Source: Nautilus pompilius (Eukaryota > Mollusca > Cephalopoda > Nautilida > Nautilidae). From it: a stretch of 64,000 bases of DNA. Below are positions 1 to 13,700 of this stretch, piece after piece. The stretch spans positions 372,001 through 436,000 of the forward strand of contig JACATO010000625.1 in the NCBI GenBank assembly GCA_018389105.1. Reading direction: 5' to 3'. The translations under genes were made by a program, and so were the position numbers. The notes beneath the pieces are model-generated. The model saw only the letters and a program-made list of their open reading frames with translations. It made no database searches and was not told where the DNA came from. Every line of letters starts with the position of its first letter. The stretch's first letter is position 1.

Positions 1-1571
1 CTTCGGATAAAATACCTCGGGTAAGAGCCGACTTCGCCTATCTCTCGTACAGTTTTTTTTTTTTTTTTTTTAAAAAATAATCTTTGTTCAGGTAACAGGT
101 TCCAGTCTCCCCCAGAACCTACGCGGGTCGTGGGGGGAGGAGGGGAGAACAGGTCTCTCTGCTCCGGCAGATAACCTAGCACCACTTCTCATTCATCTAT
201 TCCTTTATTATATGTATGTACATCATTGTTGTTCTCCTCCCCCAGCGAAGGATGTGTTCGGCGACCATATGACCGAGACAAACCGTCGAAGACCCCCTTC
301 CCACCCTCGCACATCCTAATATATTCCCCTTCGTGGTTTCCGGGCGCCGAGTCTCCGGCGTGCAACAGAAACCTGGTGCGGTGTAGCTGATGGCCCGGCT
401 TGCTTCAGCAGCGGACCCTTGGGTGGTGGTTGAACATCCGGCTTTTCCAAATAAAGCAGATCGGCTACCCCACGAATGCCAGCTCCCGACCGCTGGGGCT
501 GCCTGCCCGCGATACGTGGGCGAAGGATATCAACCAGGCTAAAACCATCTGGTTTAAAAAGTTGGAAATCCCGAAAGAACAAAGGTGACGGAATATGGGA
601 ACTTTACTAATTTGACCTAAAGGGAATTGATGGGAGGGGGGTTAACTTACTATTTAAATACGTCTTTCGGGGGGGCGCCAAAGACAGGATCTATAATCCA
701 TACAGGTTTCACAGTATTTTCGTTATTATGCTAATTTAGTATTTTTGAGATCCCCCCCCGGCGATTTTGTTTGATGGGTAATAACTAACCTATTTAAGGG
801 GCGTCTCGAAATGAGGTTCTATTCTTGCTGGGATCTTTTGTGTGTTAGTAAATTGTAAACTTTCCCGTATGTTAGTTTTGATTGTTTCATGTCACCCCGA
901 ACCTCTCTTGGAATGGTGTGCGGCGGCGAATCACCAGACGACATCGGTCTGCTCTACGTCACAGCGGCGGGAACAACAGAAATGACGCGGACTGTGGTTG
1001 GGCTGTTTCATTTGAACGGATTCCGTTCAGAAGCAGGAAAGGGGGGGGGGCTGCCAGATTTCTGTTTGTTTTTCGTAGAACAAAGAGAATGTAAATTAGC
1101 TTTATTCAAACCAAAAAATTCAGCGGTTCTGGGTCCGAGGAACTTTCCCTCCCAACATGGAAAATTTAGAGCTAGCCATCAGTCCGGAGAGGTCGCGAGC
1201 GCGGGTCGGTCAGTAAACATGTCTGGCCGGCGGGGCGGACTCCCTTCCGGTACCCCCGACTGTTCTCGGTGGCCGTTATAACTCTTCTCCACAGACCATT
1301 GGCTTTGTCTGTCTGTCTCCTGTTGCAGTTCGCGTAGTCGGGGAGGGGGTGGGATGCGCACTTTTTGTTTGTGTCTCCTGCGCGTTTGCTAACCCCGATT
1401 TTCTCCCTTCTCACGCGCTACCCTTTTATCCTTCTTTTCAGTTTTTCTCTTTCTAATTCTTCTTAACGCAGTGACGACGCCCCCAGTTCAGGAGAGAGAG
1501 AGAGAGCCAGAAAAACTCCCAGGAGGACGGCCGTTTTTCCACCCCCTTACTCCTCTTCCTCTCCGGCTGCC
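1..1571 (+). promoter_or_regulatory. 5' flank, probable promoter and 5'UTR of the exchanger gene
   Basis: No coding region is recognised here. The stretch holds a poly-T run near 51-72, several G or C homopolymers, and a GAGA-type purine run at about 1491-1506, followed by a pyrimidine-rich leader up to the start codon. In the frame of the start codon there is a TAA at 1464-1466 and no ATG between it and 1572, so the start is not simply an internal methionine of a longer open frame unless an acceptor lies in between. No TATA box is convincing. Transcription start is unknown. The promoter role is inferred only from position. Confidence 0.4.
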
Positions 1572-1794
1572 ATGGCGACCCCGAGGGGGATACTGAATTC
1601 GTTGTTTAACAACTTTACCGCTCATTTATTGAATCCCGTCTTAAAGCATCTAAACAATGAAACACCGGCCTACCAGCTCAGCCATCCGGCGCACGTGTCG
1701 AAAAAGGTACTGGAGACTACCAGTCAGTATCTAAGCAACGTCTTCAGCAACTTAAGTAACAGCACCTCAGCGCCCTCTGTGTGTACCCCTGCAG
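1572..1794 (+). CDS. SLC24 (NCKX): NCKX exon 1 (start codon, residues 1-74 and first base of codon 75)
   Basis: The ATG sits in a good Kozak context (gctgccATGG). The exon ends at a strong donor, GCAG|gtaagt, in phase 1, exactly the phase needed by exon 2 some 27 kb downstream; the joined sequence [16 protein letters not shown] matches the CxDPAxHEFPxDLF region of NCKX4, which is the main proof that this exon belongs to the gene. It encodes a polar, probably extracellular N-terminus with sequons at Asn14, Asn29, Asn60 and Asn63. Odd: there is no hydrophobic signal sequence, whereas mammalian NCKX proteins usually have a cleavable one. Confidence 0.88.
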
Positions 1795-4700
1795 GTAAGT
1801 CGTCTCTACACCAGCTTTCGTCTATAGATGTTAGTACGCGTCTCCTATACATCTTGGTATAACCCGGCCCGGAACTCCCCGACCCCAGCGGGTCCTGAGT
1901 TAACAAACGATATCAAAGGATCACCCTGCTGTCGACCAGTAATGGAAGCTGCTCGAACGCACCTTGATGCCATTTCTATTATCTTTTCGGTTTGGTTGAC
2001 TGTAGTTTTAAAATGTTTTTGTTCTGTGCCGAGTGTCGGAGTCCCCACCCACCAAGCAAAGGTTTTCCTGTACCGTGGGATGCACTTTATTTTAAATTAA
2101 AAAAAAGAAAAGCAGCTTCACCTTTTGGGCGTCATGCACCTGCCCGCGCAAAACTAACCGGATAATAAATCAATAAACGAGCAGGTAAGATATTGTCATC
2201 GTGTGCGGGCTGGTTCCTGTTGATAAATCAAACAAATGGCGTCTTTTGTCCTTCCACAGCGAAATGCTCGAAAGAACACGCTTACGGAGACTGCAAGAAA
2301 CGAGGGGATCGGCGTGCAAACTGTCGAGTCAGGGTGTAATTTTGTCTATTTTCGGTGAGTGGCTCAGGAATATTTTACCCGTTTATTTATTGATTTGTTA
2401 TCCAGGATCCTGTCTAATTAATTCAGCTGATAGGAGAGTATCATGAAAAGGATTCTGCAGAGAAAGAAAAAAAACAAGATGGACTGCATGCAGGCAGGTG
2501 TGCATCACGGAGAAACTGAAGATAACATTAAGCTGTAGTCAAAGGAATACCTAATTGGAAACGCGAGGCAATCTTCCGCTTAAAGACGGTTACTGCTCTC
2601 GTGCGGAATTCGGGGGCAGGCGACGGGGTCGAGATGATTTCGAAGATTTTAGAAAACCTGGTCCTGTTTTCTTTTCTTTTTTTTAAACCCTCTTTCTTTT
2701 TTGTGTGCCATTTTGGGTAAATATTTATAATGTACATTACCGACGACGCTAAGCCAAACCGACCGACTATAGTGTCAGAGCTGGTATACTAATTAGATGG
2801 CCCTGGCGGCTTGTTTTATCGAAGGATTTCTGTCAGTCAGACCGACGATGCGATTAATAATAAGCGGCTCAAGCGTACGTGTCGTCTAATTTGGAAATAC
2901 TCAAAAGCCAAGACGGCAAAACGATTTATGTTCCGACCGAAACTTTGAGGAAGAAGACGGAAAGTCGCCCTGTTCAGCCCACGTGATTCCTGTTGTAGTT
3001 ATGACGCACTGTTGATGAAGAAGCTTTTAGGACATCGCATTGTTTTCGTAAAAAAAAAGATGGGGTTCAGCTGGAGGATCTTTTTGTTTCTTATCCCCGT
3101 GTGTATAGAGATAGTGTCTGTGACTCTTTTTTTAAATTTTCTTTTCATTTAACTTTGACATTTTGGAAATTACTTCCATAAAATTGATATCCGGGAACAG
3201 TCCGAGCGGCTGCTGGCGCCTTTGGACGGACCCATATGAATGTGGCAGCACGTACTAGGGGGATAGATGTTTTTCTTGGAGAAAACTCATATCTGAATAT
3301 AGCCGTCCAGTTGGCGCTGCCGGAGAGCCGCTTCTCACCACAGTAAACGACGAGGATCTGGACGTGATGAGAATGTCTGCACGATCTTCCTTGGCCATCT
3401 TCGCGGGTTCAATTTTGCAATGTTAGTTTACTTTAATTTACCTGCAGTTTAATGCTACGTCGGTATTTGGCTTCAGTAGTGCGTTTTATAGATTTCCATT
3501 GCTGCCAGCGGCCTTCGCGCTGCTGAAAATTAGATTAGGTTTCCTTGCGTCCTGCCTGACCTTCAGGATAATGGCGTCGGCCTACTGCTACATCGTGGAT
3601 TCTGTCGGCGGATCTCTGCAGAGTTTTTCCAATTCCACGAAAGAACGAGAAAAGGAAAATTAGAGAAACGTTCCTTTCAGTTTAGCTCCTGTGTGCCCTG
3701 CCTAATATACATGCGGAAACTGTGCGCTGGCCATATCCCCCAGTACTTCCTCCCAAAAATGGTTTCTAATGCTCCACAGGAGTTCATTTCCTGTCCAGAA
3801 GCAGCTAACAATAAGGGCTCAGTAATTGAGCCAACGAAAATCAAACTTTCCAGACGGGCAGGCCAGTTTAATTTAGTGGTTTTCAAGAAGGCGGGAAAAC
3901 ATCACGGCTTACACTAGAAAAACCTTGCATATCGATTTTTAATCTTTAATATTCAGTTATGGTTGGTAGTTTATTCTAATTCCATTCCATCCATTACAAA
4001 ATTTTATGAAGCTGTGCAAATAGTTTAGCTATTTTATATTTATGTCCCGTAGTAGACATTCGAAATAATTGTAAATGCTCAATAGTTCCCAATCCTTAAG
4101 GTCGTATGCAAAGTATTGTTTGTTTTAAATCACCTTGCCTCTCTATTGTTCAGGTTATCTGTATTAACCTGATGGTTCTTATCATGCAAGCTGAAAAACT
4201 AGAATTCTGTTGCCAATAATTAATGACACTAAATTAAATTCACATATTTACCACAGAGCTGAAAGATGATTTTTTTCTTCTCTTTCTTTACTGAGCAGAT
4301 CTCAAAAGAATGCTTCAGTTATCCTTCATCCCTTTTTAAAATAAAATATTAGTCATAGAACCATTTGACGCAAACGAAAATCTACAGTGGTTACTCAGAC
4401 AAATTCGAACCTTTATTTTGGAGATAATCACGCTGTATGCTGTGGTCCGATGTTTAGACTACTGGTCTGCTAAGGTTGGCAGCGTGAGTTCGAATCCAGG
4501 TGGTAACCTGCTCGGTTTGGTGTCTGTCTATCTAGCATGATTTCTCCTCGCTTTTCCCCAAATGACTGCGTGGGGCCATCCGTGCACCCTGGTTACCAGT
4601 CACATCTGAAAATGAAGAGTTCTGGTTGAGACTTTCATTGGGGAAGGATCACGGGGAACCTCCACGCGAGTACTTTACTCTCTAACCCAAGTCCATCTTT

Positions 4701-7700
4701 GTTCATAGATTGTTCTGATGTTGAAAACAAGTTATTCGAAGCGCAGACTGCATTAATTTTAACTGAACAGACTAAAAACTAAAGGTTTTTTCACAATACC
4801 CCTACCGACAACCTGTTGTAAAGTTTCCAGTGTAAAATAGGGAAATTTGTACGCTTTTGTTTACTTGGTTGTTGTTGTTTTTTTTTATTTTTTGAAGATG
4901 GCAACAGGAAAATGAATTACCTGCTTTGAGAAACGTATCTAACTTGATAAAATACCGCATAAACTAAATTAATAAGTTGAGTTAGTTGCAGGAGTACAAT
5001 TATTTGGATCAAATGAAACAAATGAGCAAAAAAGATGATTGATGCGCTGCTCGTCTTCTCGGTATCAGTTAGTCTGCATATCGCCGGCAGGCCTTAGACC
5101 TTTTCTACCAATATCAAAAATTTCCTCCATTGTCATCCTTTTGATCGGGTGTAATGTTTGTCAGGGAATCAGATTCATTGGTGACACATCCCGTCACCTC
5201 AGTCGGGAACGCTGCTCAAGCCAGTCTAGTCTTACTGCACACCTGAGCGAGCTGGTGATGGTAACATACTACGTGACTCAGAGTTGTGCGCGGGCCGAAC
5301 GCAAATCTAAACAGGCAGACTGAATATTATTCAGAAAATATACCGACTATAAAGAGCAAAATACCGTTTTCTTTTTTCTTTTTAAAGAACTTAAAACCTT
5401 TGCAGTATGACCTTTAAGTATTTCTGTCCGACCTAACCAACTGGAACAACTGCTACTAAAATTGGACAAATATGATGGCTTCACTCGCGCATTCAAACCA
5501 AAGGATTTTTAGTTATAGAAGAAGTGTATGCGCATTACCTTTTTTTTACGGCACCATACTTGAATCTATATCTGTTTTGTCATGTAAGAAACAAAAAGGT
5601 TTGCGCCGTGCCTACAGAGCGGAGGTGGAAGCAGAGTCATTCTGGGATTTATCAACTCGATGCAAGACTCCTTTTCTAAATTGTGGATGGAAGTCTATAG
5701 AATTGCCATCGACCGGCGCAGTTTATTGACCTTTAAAAAAAAAAAAGGCAACTTTTTGGGTGCAAAGTTTTTGTTTTTTCAGTTTTCATTAAAAAAACTG
5801 GAGACTATGAAAAACTACGTTATATAAAGAAACGGCGAATAAAAGCATTTTATAAAAACAGACAAATTTTGCCAAAGGAATGATTATTTTAAAGAATTTT
5901 TATAAATTTTTCAGTTAGACTACCTAAAGTAAAATAACCCAACTTGGATCTCAAACCGATATATATATTTTTAATAAAGAAAACTTTCTGTTTCTTCAGA
6001 CTAGGTTATTCAGCATGTCGGCTGGCTGCACCCTGGCGCCATCTATAGCTCGGCTAAGCAATTCTGATTTTATCATTGACAAAACACCAATGTAGTTTCT
6101 TACTAACCAGATAGCGGACTCGCACAGCCACGTGTGCTTCCATTATTCCGGGAAAACCAATCAAAATCCGTGTAGATTACTTATCGTATATTTTCTATTT
6201 CTTCTTTATTTTTCAAGAAAATTCTCCGCTACCAAGGCAACAGAAAATAAGAATTATTCTTAGTCTTAGATTGGGGTTTGAACTGTTTTAATTTAATTGA
6301 AGTTTTATTGTATATAACCTGCTCCAAACTATTTTTGGATCTCCAAAAAAAGAAAAAAACTGACTGATTTTGAAATTCAGGAATTTTATTGCATCGCGAC
6401 GTCGTTCCATGATATCCGTTTGTTCGTCACGTGACTTCTAAGTTTGTTCGGAGACCTTGAACATGTGACTTGGCCTAGGACTTGGAGGCAGGCAGGGCCG
6501 AAGGCTATTACTCATCGGTTTCAGGAAGCTGCGGTTTTGAATAGAGAGCGTGCGTGTCTGTTTTCCTTAGAAGGAATTTTTTTCCTACACGAAGTTTTAT
6601 TGAACCAAGCCGTTCCAAGTAAATTTTCAGGTATCTACGAGAGGTTTTACTTCGTGGGCTAAGGAAATTCATTCCCCAAATAAACATCACTGATATTAAT
6701 GGACACGTCTCGCTGTCTTGGAATGTTTCAAATAATATTTTGTGAAATCACCTAACTTATTGATTTTTTGTTGCTTTATACTCTTCCTGTTGGTGTTTTC
6801 ATTATCCAAATATTCGTTTACCCCTGGAGTGTTGATTGCAAACCATTCAAATAAGAAGTCAAAACGCTGAGAATTCTCGCCTGCCCCGAAGTCTTTGAAC
6901 GCCAAATATCTACTAGCACGGTGCATGTACTGAGATGAATGAATTCTTCATTTTCTTACTAGTTCTGAAAATCTCCCTAAATGTGGCCTTAAACATGCAC
7001 ATTTAAAAAAAAAAACCAAAAGACGGAAGAATTATCGTTTCTAAAATCTATTTCAACAGAGCATTTTTCTTATTCGTGCAGAAGTTTTGGTCAACTGTTA
7101 GCTATGTGAAGGAAATCCCGTATTTACCGACCCATTCAGTATAAGCGAAATCCACATTTACACGACATTTATTTATGAAGATCGAATATACACACTAGAT
7201 TTTATCCGTAGCGTCATTTGGATTTGAAAAATATTAGCTGATGCTTGAAATGCAGTTTGTCTTTGTACTGTCAAAGCAGACTAAAGATCAAATAAAACCT
7301 GCTAGAGTGTATTAGTGCTGAACGAATCAAGCAGTCACCTTGATTAACAACTGAGAGAAAACTCACTAGACTGACTATTTACTGATTGACTCTAACGATC
7401 TTTTAGTTTAGTCAGATTATAGCCTAACTACCGGTAGTACATGTTGGTCGGATTAAGCCTTTGTTCGTGACTAGTCTTGTTTTACATTCTGTTGTTAGCG
7501 TGCCTACGTTAAATCTTAAGGCTTCTACTTTTAATTTTTTTTTTTTTTGTTTTTGTTCTTTCGAGATTTGTTCAGTTTAGCAAAAATAGTTTATCTTTTT
7601 ACGTGATAAACCGACCGATCAAAGGCTGATGGGCGAACCGGCGCTCACCGATCTTCTAGCTGCACCTTCACCTCTGCCTCATCGGCGCGACTGATTGATC

Positions 7701-10700
7701 AGCTTCGCCACGAATCCCATACATACAAATTTCGCGAGCAGAAATATTTATTGACAAGAAATACAAATATGTTTATTCGTGCATGCATATATATATTTTT
7801 TTTTCTCTTTCTATACAGTAATTTTTCGATTTCGGTTTTGTCCTACAAGACTCGAGCGAGGGTGGGGCGGTGTTTGAGGGTGCTCACATTCCGTTTGTCT
7901 GCTTCCTCTCATCAACACTGTACAATTATACACAGTTCCCATTTCGTTGCGCGCACGCGCTGAGAAAATTCTTATGTTGCTGTTAAAGGGACTACATAGG
8001 TTATAAACTCGGTACACTCTTCTTGCTTTAAAAACTGATTAATTATATAATAAAGATCTTTAATTATATATACAAATTATACAAGCAATATTAGCGGCAG
8101 GGCATGTGAATTTGATAAGGAGTTATATGTTAAAAGGTAATTGCATTTATTGTGAAGATACTGTATAAACTTTAATTATTAATTTTAATTTCAAATATAA
8201 TTATATTTTGAGAATTATTTTCTGTTGAATGGATACCAGTATATTTTGTTAATCGTAGCCCTATTCAGTACCTTAATAGTATTTTACAAACTTGTACAGT
8301 AATAATTTATTTTGAGTAGGTAGTTATACATCTGTTATTTCACCCTGTTGGGGGGATTTTAGGATAATTCACTTGTAATAATTTTTTTAAATTAAAAAAA
8401 AAAAAATTCGAGGTAGTTTCATTCATAGATAAATGCCCTAACAACTTTGATACTTCCTCTTGGGGATGTTTGTTCGCCCTATTCTTAGGGAAACAGGTAA
8501 AGTGGTTGGATGATTTTGACTTATTCAGTTTAACTGCGTGAAGGGAGATATTGCCGATCGTGGTGAACACGGGGGTCTTGTTTGAATTATGAATGGTATT
8601 GGCTTTCACTGAAAGGGTTGGCGCCTGGCCTTTTCACTCATGAAGACAACCTTTTCGTAAACAGAGGATTTTGGATTATGCTCGCAGATATTTCCCATCA
8701 CCAAAATAGTGTAGTAAAGCGACACCTGTAGGAACAACGAGGCGTGGCTTAGTACAAACTGCAACAGGAGCTAAAGTGAAGAGGAGACCTGATGCCGAAG
8801 ACTTTCTTCCGCAGCTTGGAAGAAGCGGGCTGCTGGATGCCCTGTGATTGATGCTGCTATTTTTGGTCCTGCTTCGCGCAGGAGAAGCAGAGACGGTTTC
8901 AGGGCTTCATTCGGGAAGATGCTTGCCACGTGTTTGCGCGATAATTCCGCGCACGACGTCGGTTGGCCGGCTCGTCTCGGCTAGTCTGGTGTTCCTGCTT
9001 CTCATAATCTGGCTCGATTATCCGCATTTTAAGTTCATCTTTCGCTGGAAGTTGGCGTCAGCAGAACTTAGCTTCGGGCGTAACTTTAAACCTTGTGTTG
9101 TTTGGATAACGCAGCGTAAAAGTCTGTGAGAAGGTCGGCAGACATTAAAGACGTGTCTCATGTGGTTTTAGCCAGTCTCGTAAGTCTTCTAATCCTGCAC
9201 GATATGCGTTCAAGAGAAATTTGTAGAAACAGTTATCGTTATTTCTATTTAATAGCCAACAGCGAGGAATGGAGCGATGATAGAAGACGCGCGCAAAATT
9301 TGATTCCATAGGGTTTCTTCTTTTTGTACTTCAAAATTAAGATTTTATTACCCTCTTAGCTTTCGTCAGTTGACTGACGAGTAGGTTGATGGATCCGTCG
9401 TTACTGACTCTGTCAGTCTGCAGAACTGCACCAACAATGTACCCAGGTGGGGTGGGGCGATATATAGAGAAATGATGCTTTAAATGAAGCGGGACCGTAA
9501 TTGCTCATCAGTTACTGCTCGAAGTCCAAAAAAGAAGCCTAAAAGGCCAGTTTCTTATTATTCTTATCTCTCGAACAATTTTATTTCTAATGAGCTGAAG
9601 CTGATTGATTTCAGCAGCATTCCATGCGGTCAGTCATCCTTTAACGAATACTGAAGGTGTCAGGGAGATGGCTGCTGCAGTGCGAATTAGGTTACAGTTA
9701 ACATTATATACACAAAAGTACCAGAAAACTGTGCAAAAATTCAAATAACACGTGGTAAATCGCATTTCATGGGTAAAGATGAAACTCTCCACAGAGCCGT
9801 GTGTTGGTACAGTGCACTGGTTGATTTTTGTGCAAGCAATCGGCAGCTTCAGAATGCCTATATTTTTATAGCCTGTGATATCGTTGTAGTATGGTGAATA
9901 ATATGACTTCTTGGAAGAAAATGTCACATGACACGCGTATAGAAATAGAAGTCTTAGCTAGTGAAGGATACCGCATGCGGCACATTGCAGCCAGACTTCG
10001 CGTTTCAGAACTTTTTCGTGTAACGATTTGGTTCAGTTCTGCAAGACTTGGCTTTTCCAACCTGACTGTTAATGACGGCGGTTCCAGCCGAGTTCTTCCC
10101 GGTCAGCTATGGTCGCGTCATTCCGCAAAAAAAAAAAAAAAAATCAGCACAAGACACCATCCTGACAACAGCGAACTCGAGACTTCTGGATCACACGTTT
10201 TTTTTTGACCAAAACGATTTATGGATGCACTAAATTCCATGGGGGGGTCTGTGAGGCTCCTCGCTTGATGTGAACTGCTGAAATAACAGAAAGCCAACAT
10301 TGGAGAGGTTTCTGGAACCGTCTGCTGGGACCACAATTCTGGGGTCTCTTACTGACGTTATTCTGCGAACCGGAAGGGTGCGTAACACCATGGCTACCTC
10401 TGGCAAGCGCCACAACTCCAGCGCCTTGTGGAGCCTGACAGGAAACGGAAAGCCTCTACCAGAATCCACTCGCTGTTGGAGGGAACTGCCCCCCCAGTGC
10501 GCAGACGGGACACTGGTGCAAAGGGAACGAGGAGAAAGGACCGTGGTCTGTTGTAAGGGAACTCTGTGTTTGATCTGATCCACTCGTCCTCCCGAGGCTG
10601 GGCTTCTATTATTTTTTTCTTTGTGAATTTTTTTGCTCTCTCAGGTTTACAGCATGGCGTCGGTTTCGGCGAGTGTTTGAGGCCGGCCGTGACGAACAAC

Positions 10701-13700
10701 GGTCGGCGAGTGGTTATGGCGGATCCCCCGGACGATTTTATTACAAGACGAGCCTTGCAGAACTGCCCAGAAAACCACTCGACTGTTCGGGGTCGTCACC
10801 ACTCCGCCGCGCCTCTCGCTCGGCTTTAGTAGCGTGTGCGCGTGAATCTTACGGGTGATGATGCTATGATCTTGCTACCCGACAAGCGAGCACCACAAAA
10901 ACGTTTCTAGACCTGCTCACCCGCTTGCTACCGGACCGATATTCATGCGCGACAACACCGGACCTCGCTGCGCGGGATCTCCAACATAGCGCGATAGGGG
11001 GGGTCCCTCGTTTGCTTGGACCGCTCCGTGAGCCCGGAGGAACATCTCTGAGATTAAATCAAGACTGATGCGGAGGAGGAGGAGTAATCCGCCTGTAACA
11101 TTTCTGAACTTGCCGAGAAAATTGGCGGGGAATACTGCAGACATGCTTTCGACGTCTTGTAAGCTCAGGAACTGGGAAGAAATCGTTAAACGTCAGAATT
11201 GAGCTTCTGGGACATTAAAGCCACATTTAACTTCACGTTCCTCTTCAAAAATATCGTTACGTCAGTCGATTCTTTAGTCAGAATTGCAGGAAATTTATTT
11301 ATGGAAAATCTTGTTGGGCTTAACCTGTGCTGGTGTATATTGTGACGCATCTAGCTCGTGGCTTTGAAAGGAGTGTTTTTTTTTTCTAAAAACAGATGAA
11401 ATTCGAACTTTGGAGCCTAAGTTTAGTTTTAAGTATTGGCGTATCACGTAAAATCCACCGTATTTAACACCGTTTTGTTGGCTTGCATCGAATCTATTTA
11501 ATTGGTGAGCTGAGCTCCTTAGCCGATGTCTAAGTCTCGAGACACCCACGTTTCGTTGGTAGCTGTTGTCGTTTTATGCTTGACAGGGGCCTACGCCGAA
11601 ATACCCGGAACGAGTCAGGACCTGCAGCTTTACTCCGGAAACTCTGTGGCGTATCGGTGTGGATGTACTTCAGCGCACCATCGCTTCATCTCTGAGCAAA
11701 TTAAAATAGCTGCCGTTGGCTTTCTGGATGTTCGGCAACATTTTTATTCCATACTCGGTTCCGCTAAATAAACGCAAAAACAAAACAAAAAAATATTTAA
11801 TTGTGGTAAAGAAAGAACCTATTCAGTTGAACACGAATTAATTGCTTCGATTCCCTTTGGAAGAATTACATCTCAGGGGAAATCAATGAATTGCACTATT
11901 GTCTTGTATTTCAGTGAAGGCCTGTGGAAAATATCCGCTGCTAACTTCCCTAGAAATTTTCGCGCACCGTGAAAATTAAGAAGAAGATACTCCCACATCT
12001 AACTGCAAAATGGAGGACGTAAACAGAATGTGGAGTTTGATTATTCTTTTTAACATTCATGGTACCGATCCATCCAGCGCCTGCCAGTCTGCAGCTTTGA
12101 TAAAATGTTCTGTTTGCGTTCGTTTTTTTCCCCAGTTAATCTGCATTGTGGGCGGCGCGGCACTTCAGTGGTTAGTTTACTAGAAATCGAAAGTTGAGGG
12201 CCTTAGTTCTCTCCTCGTGGCGAACGGCTCAATTCGGGCTGTGCCGGCTCCGTGGGTTTCTTCCTTCTGGACCCTGCTGTTCGTCCCCTCGTCTGCAAAC
12301 GAAGATCACCACTAGAGCCTTTCCTGCCGAGGTCGGAACTTTCTGGTCCCGCGCGTGGCGCAGGATTTGTAGTTATGAGTCTGAGCATTTGTATCTGTAG
12401 GTAACTAGAAGGATTCATTCAAGTGTCAAAAGTGGGAAAACACGTAATAACCCGTAAATATTTTGAGAGCCTTCGTAAGATTTCATTTACCGGGATAAAT
12501 CTTAGGGTCGTTAATCTTCTTCACACTGTCTAAACGGTTTCCGAAGAATCGGAAACATTCGATAGATTTCGATTCTGGGGTGCTGCGCAGAACTTTTTCT
12601 GACCTGATGGTGGCGAGACGTTAACAAAAAGAACAGGTCTAAAAATCGGTAGCACTAAACCGACGACATAGTGTCGTCATACCTTTATTCTCTAGACTGA
12701 GACAAACAAACGAGCAGACAATGCATTACACGTTTACGAAGCAGTACTGCAATTGAATGCAAATTACATAAAATTTTACCTTTACTATTAGGTATTTAAA
12801 TCTAAATAATAAATAAGCACAAAATATCGAACACTAATTTAATAACTGTTTTGGCCATTAGAGATTGTATTAGAAATGCCATCTAACAATAATCTCACTA
12901 TACAGTATATATTTTTTTAAAAATTTGTTTGAAACTCTTTATAAAAAAAATGCATGTGCCGTCGCTTGTTACTAACAGCAGCGAGGGTTTCCGCATCAAC
13001 TTTTCATTTATTTCCTTCTTTAAGTTATAGTCTGGATAAAAAGTAAGCTTAACGTCATTTGTAATGGCTGACACAGAGAACCAAACCACCCTTAAGTTAT
13101 CCGCAGAGACGTTATAGTTACTGCTTTTCTTAGTGACAGTTTTTCACAGATAAAACATCTATAATTTGGTTTCAGTGCTAGATACTAATACGAAAGAATT
13201 ATCAACTGTAAGCGATATCAGAATCCATACGAAAGCCATGAGGTACAAAAAATTCTCGCCATCTAAACATCGTACAGCACAACGCACAGCTATGACACGC
13301 AACCAAACGTCATGCAGCACCGTGCACAACTATGACGTAGACATTGTTGTTTGTGGTCCCCTCGAGACAGCTATGACACATCACTGACAGCGATAAGTGA
13401 ACACATCAAATTGTGCAGGGCACGGAGTACACGAATCCCACCGTACCAAGAGCGTTGGGTTAGTAGTAATCACCACTGGACCAGTACCTCAGCCGACATT
13501 TCTATTTTCAAACAAAACTCGGATCATAAAGTAGAGTCACTTCAGGCGCTCGTTATCTTCTTAGTAATGATTGAACTAACGAACTTACGTTTTGGAGGTC
13601 ATTTCCATCAGGGCTTGGAATGATGATAATGTACAGTGGGGTGTTAGGAGTTTCAGCTATGCGCAGAAGGGCTCGAGTCGAACAAAGCGCTTTGGCTGTT

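Noticed and set aside
4437-4510. A functional tRNA gene
   Set aside because: B-box is present but the acceptor stem and anticodon arm do not pair convincingly; fits a SINE head better.
8848-9129. 93-codon frame with hydrophobic start and one membrane-like segment
   Set aside because: No family similarity, no splice or promoter support, and it is in an AT/GC-mixed intron; likely chance.
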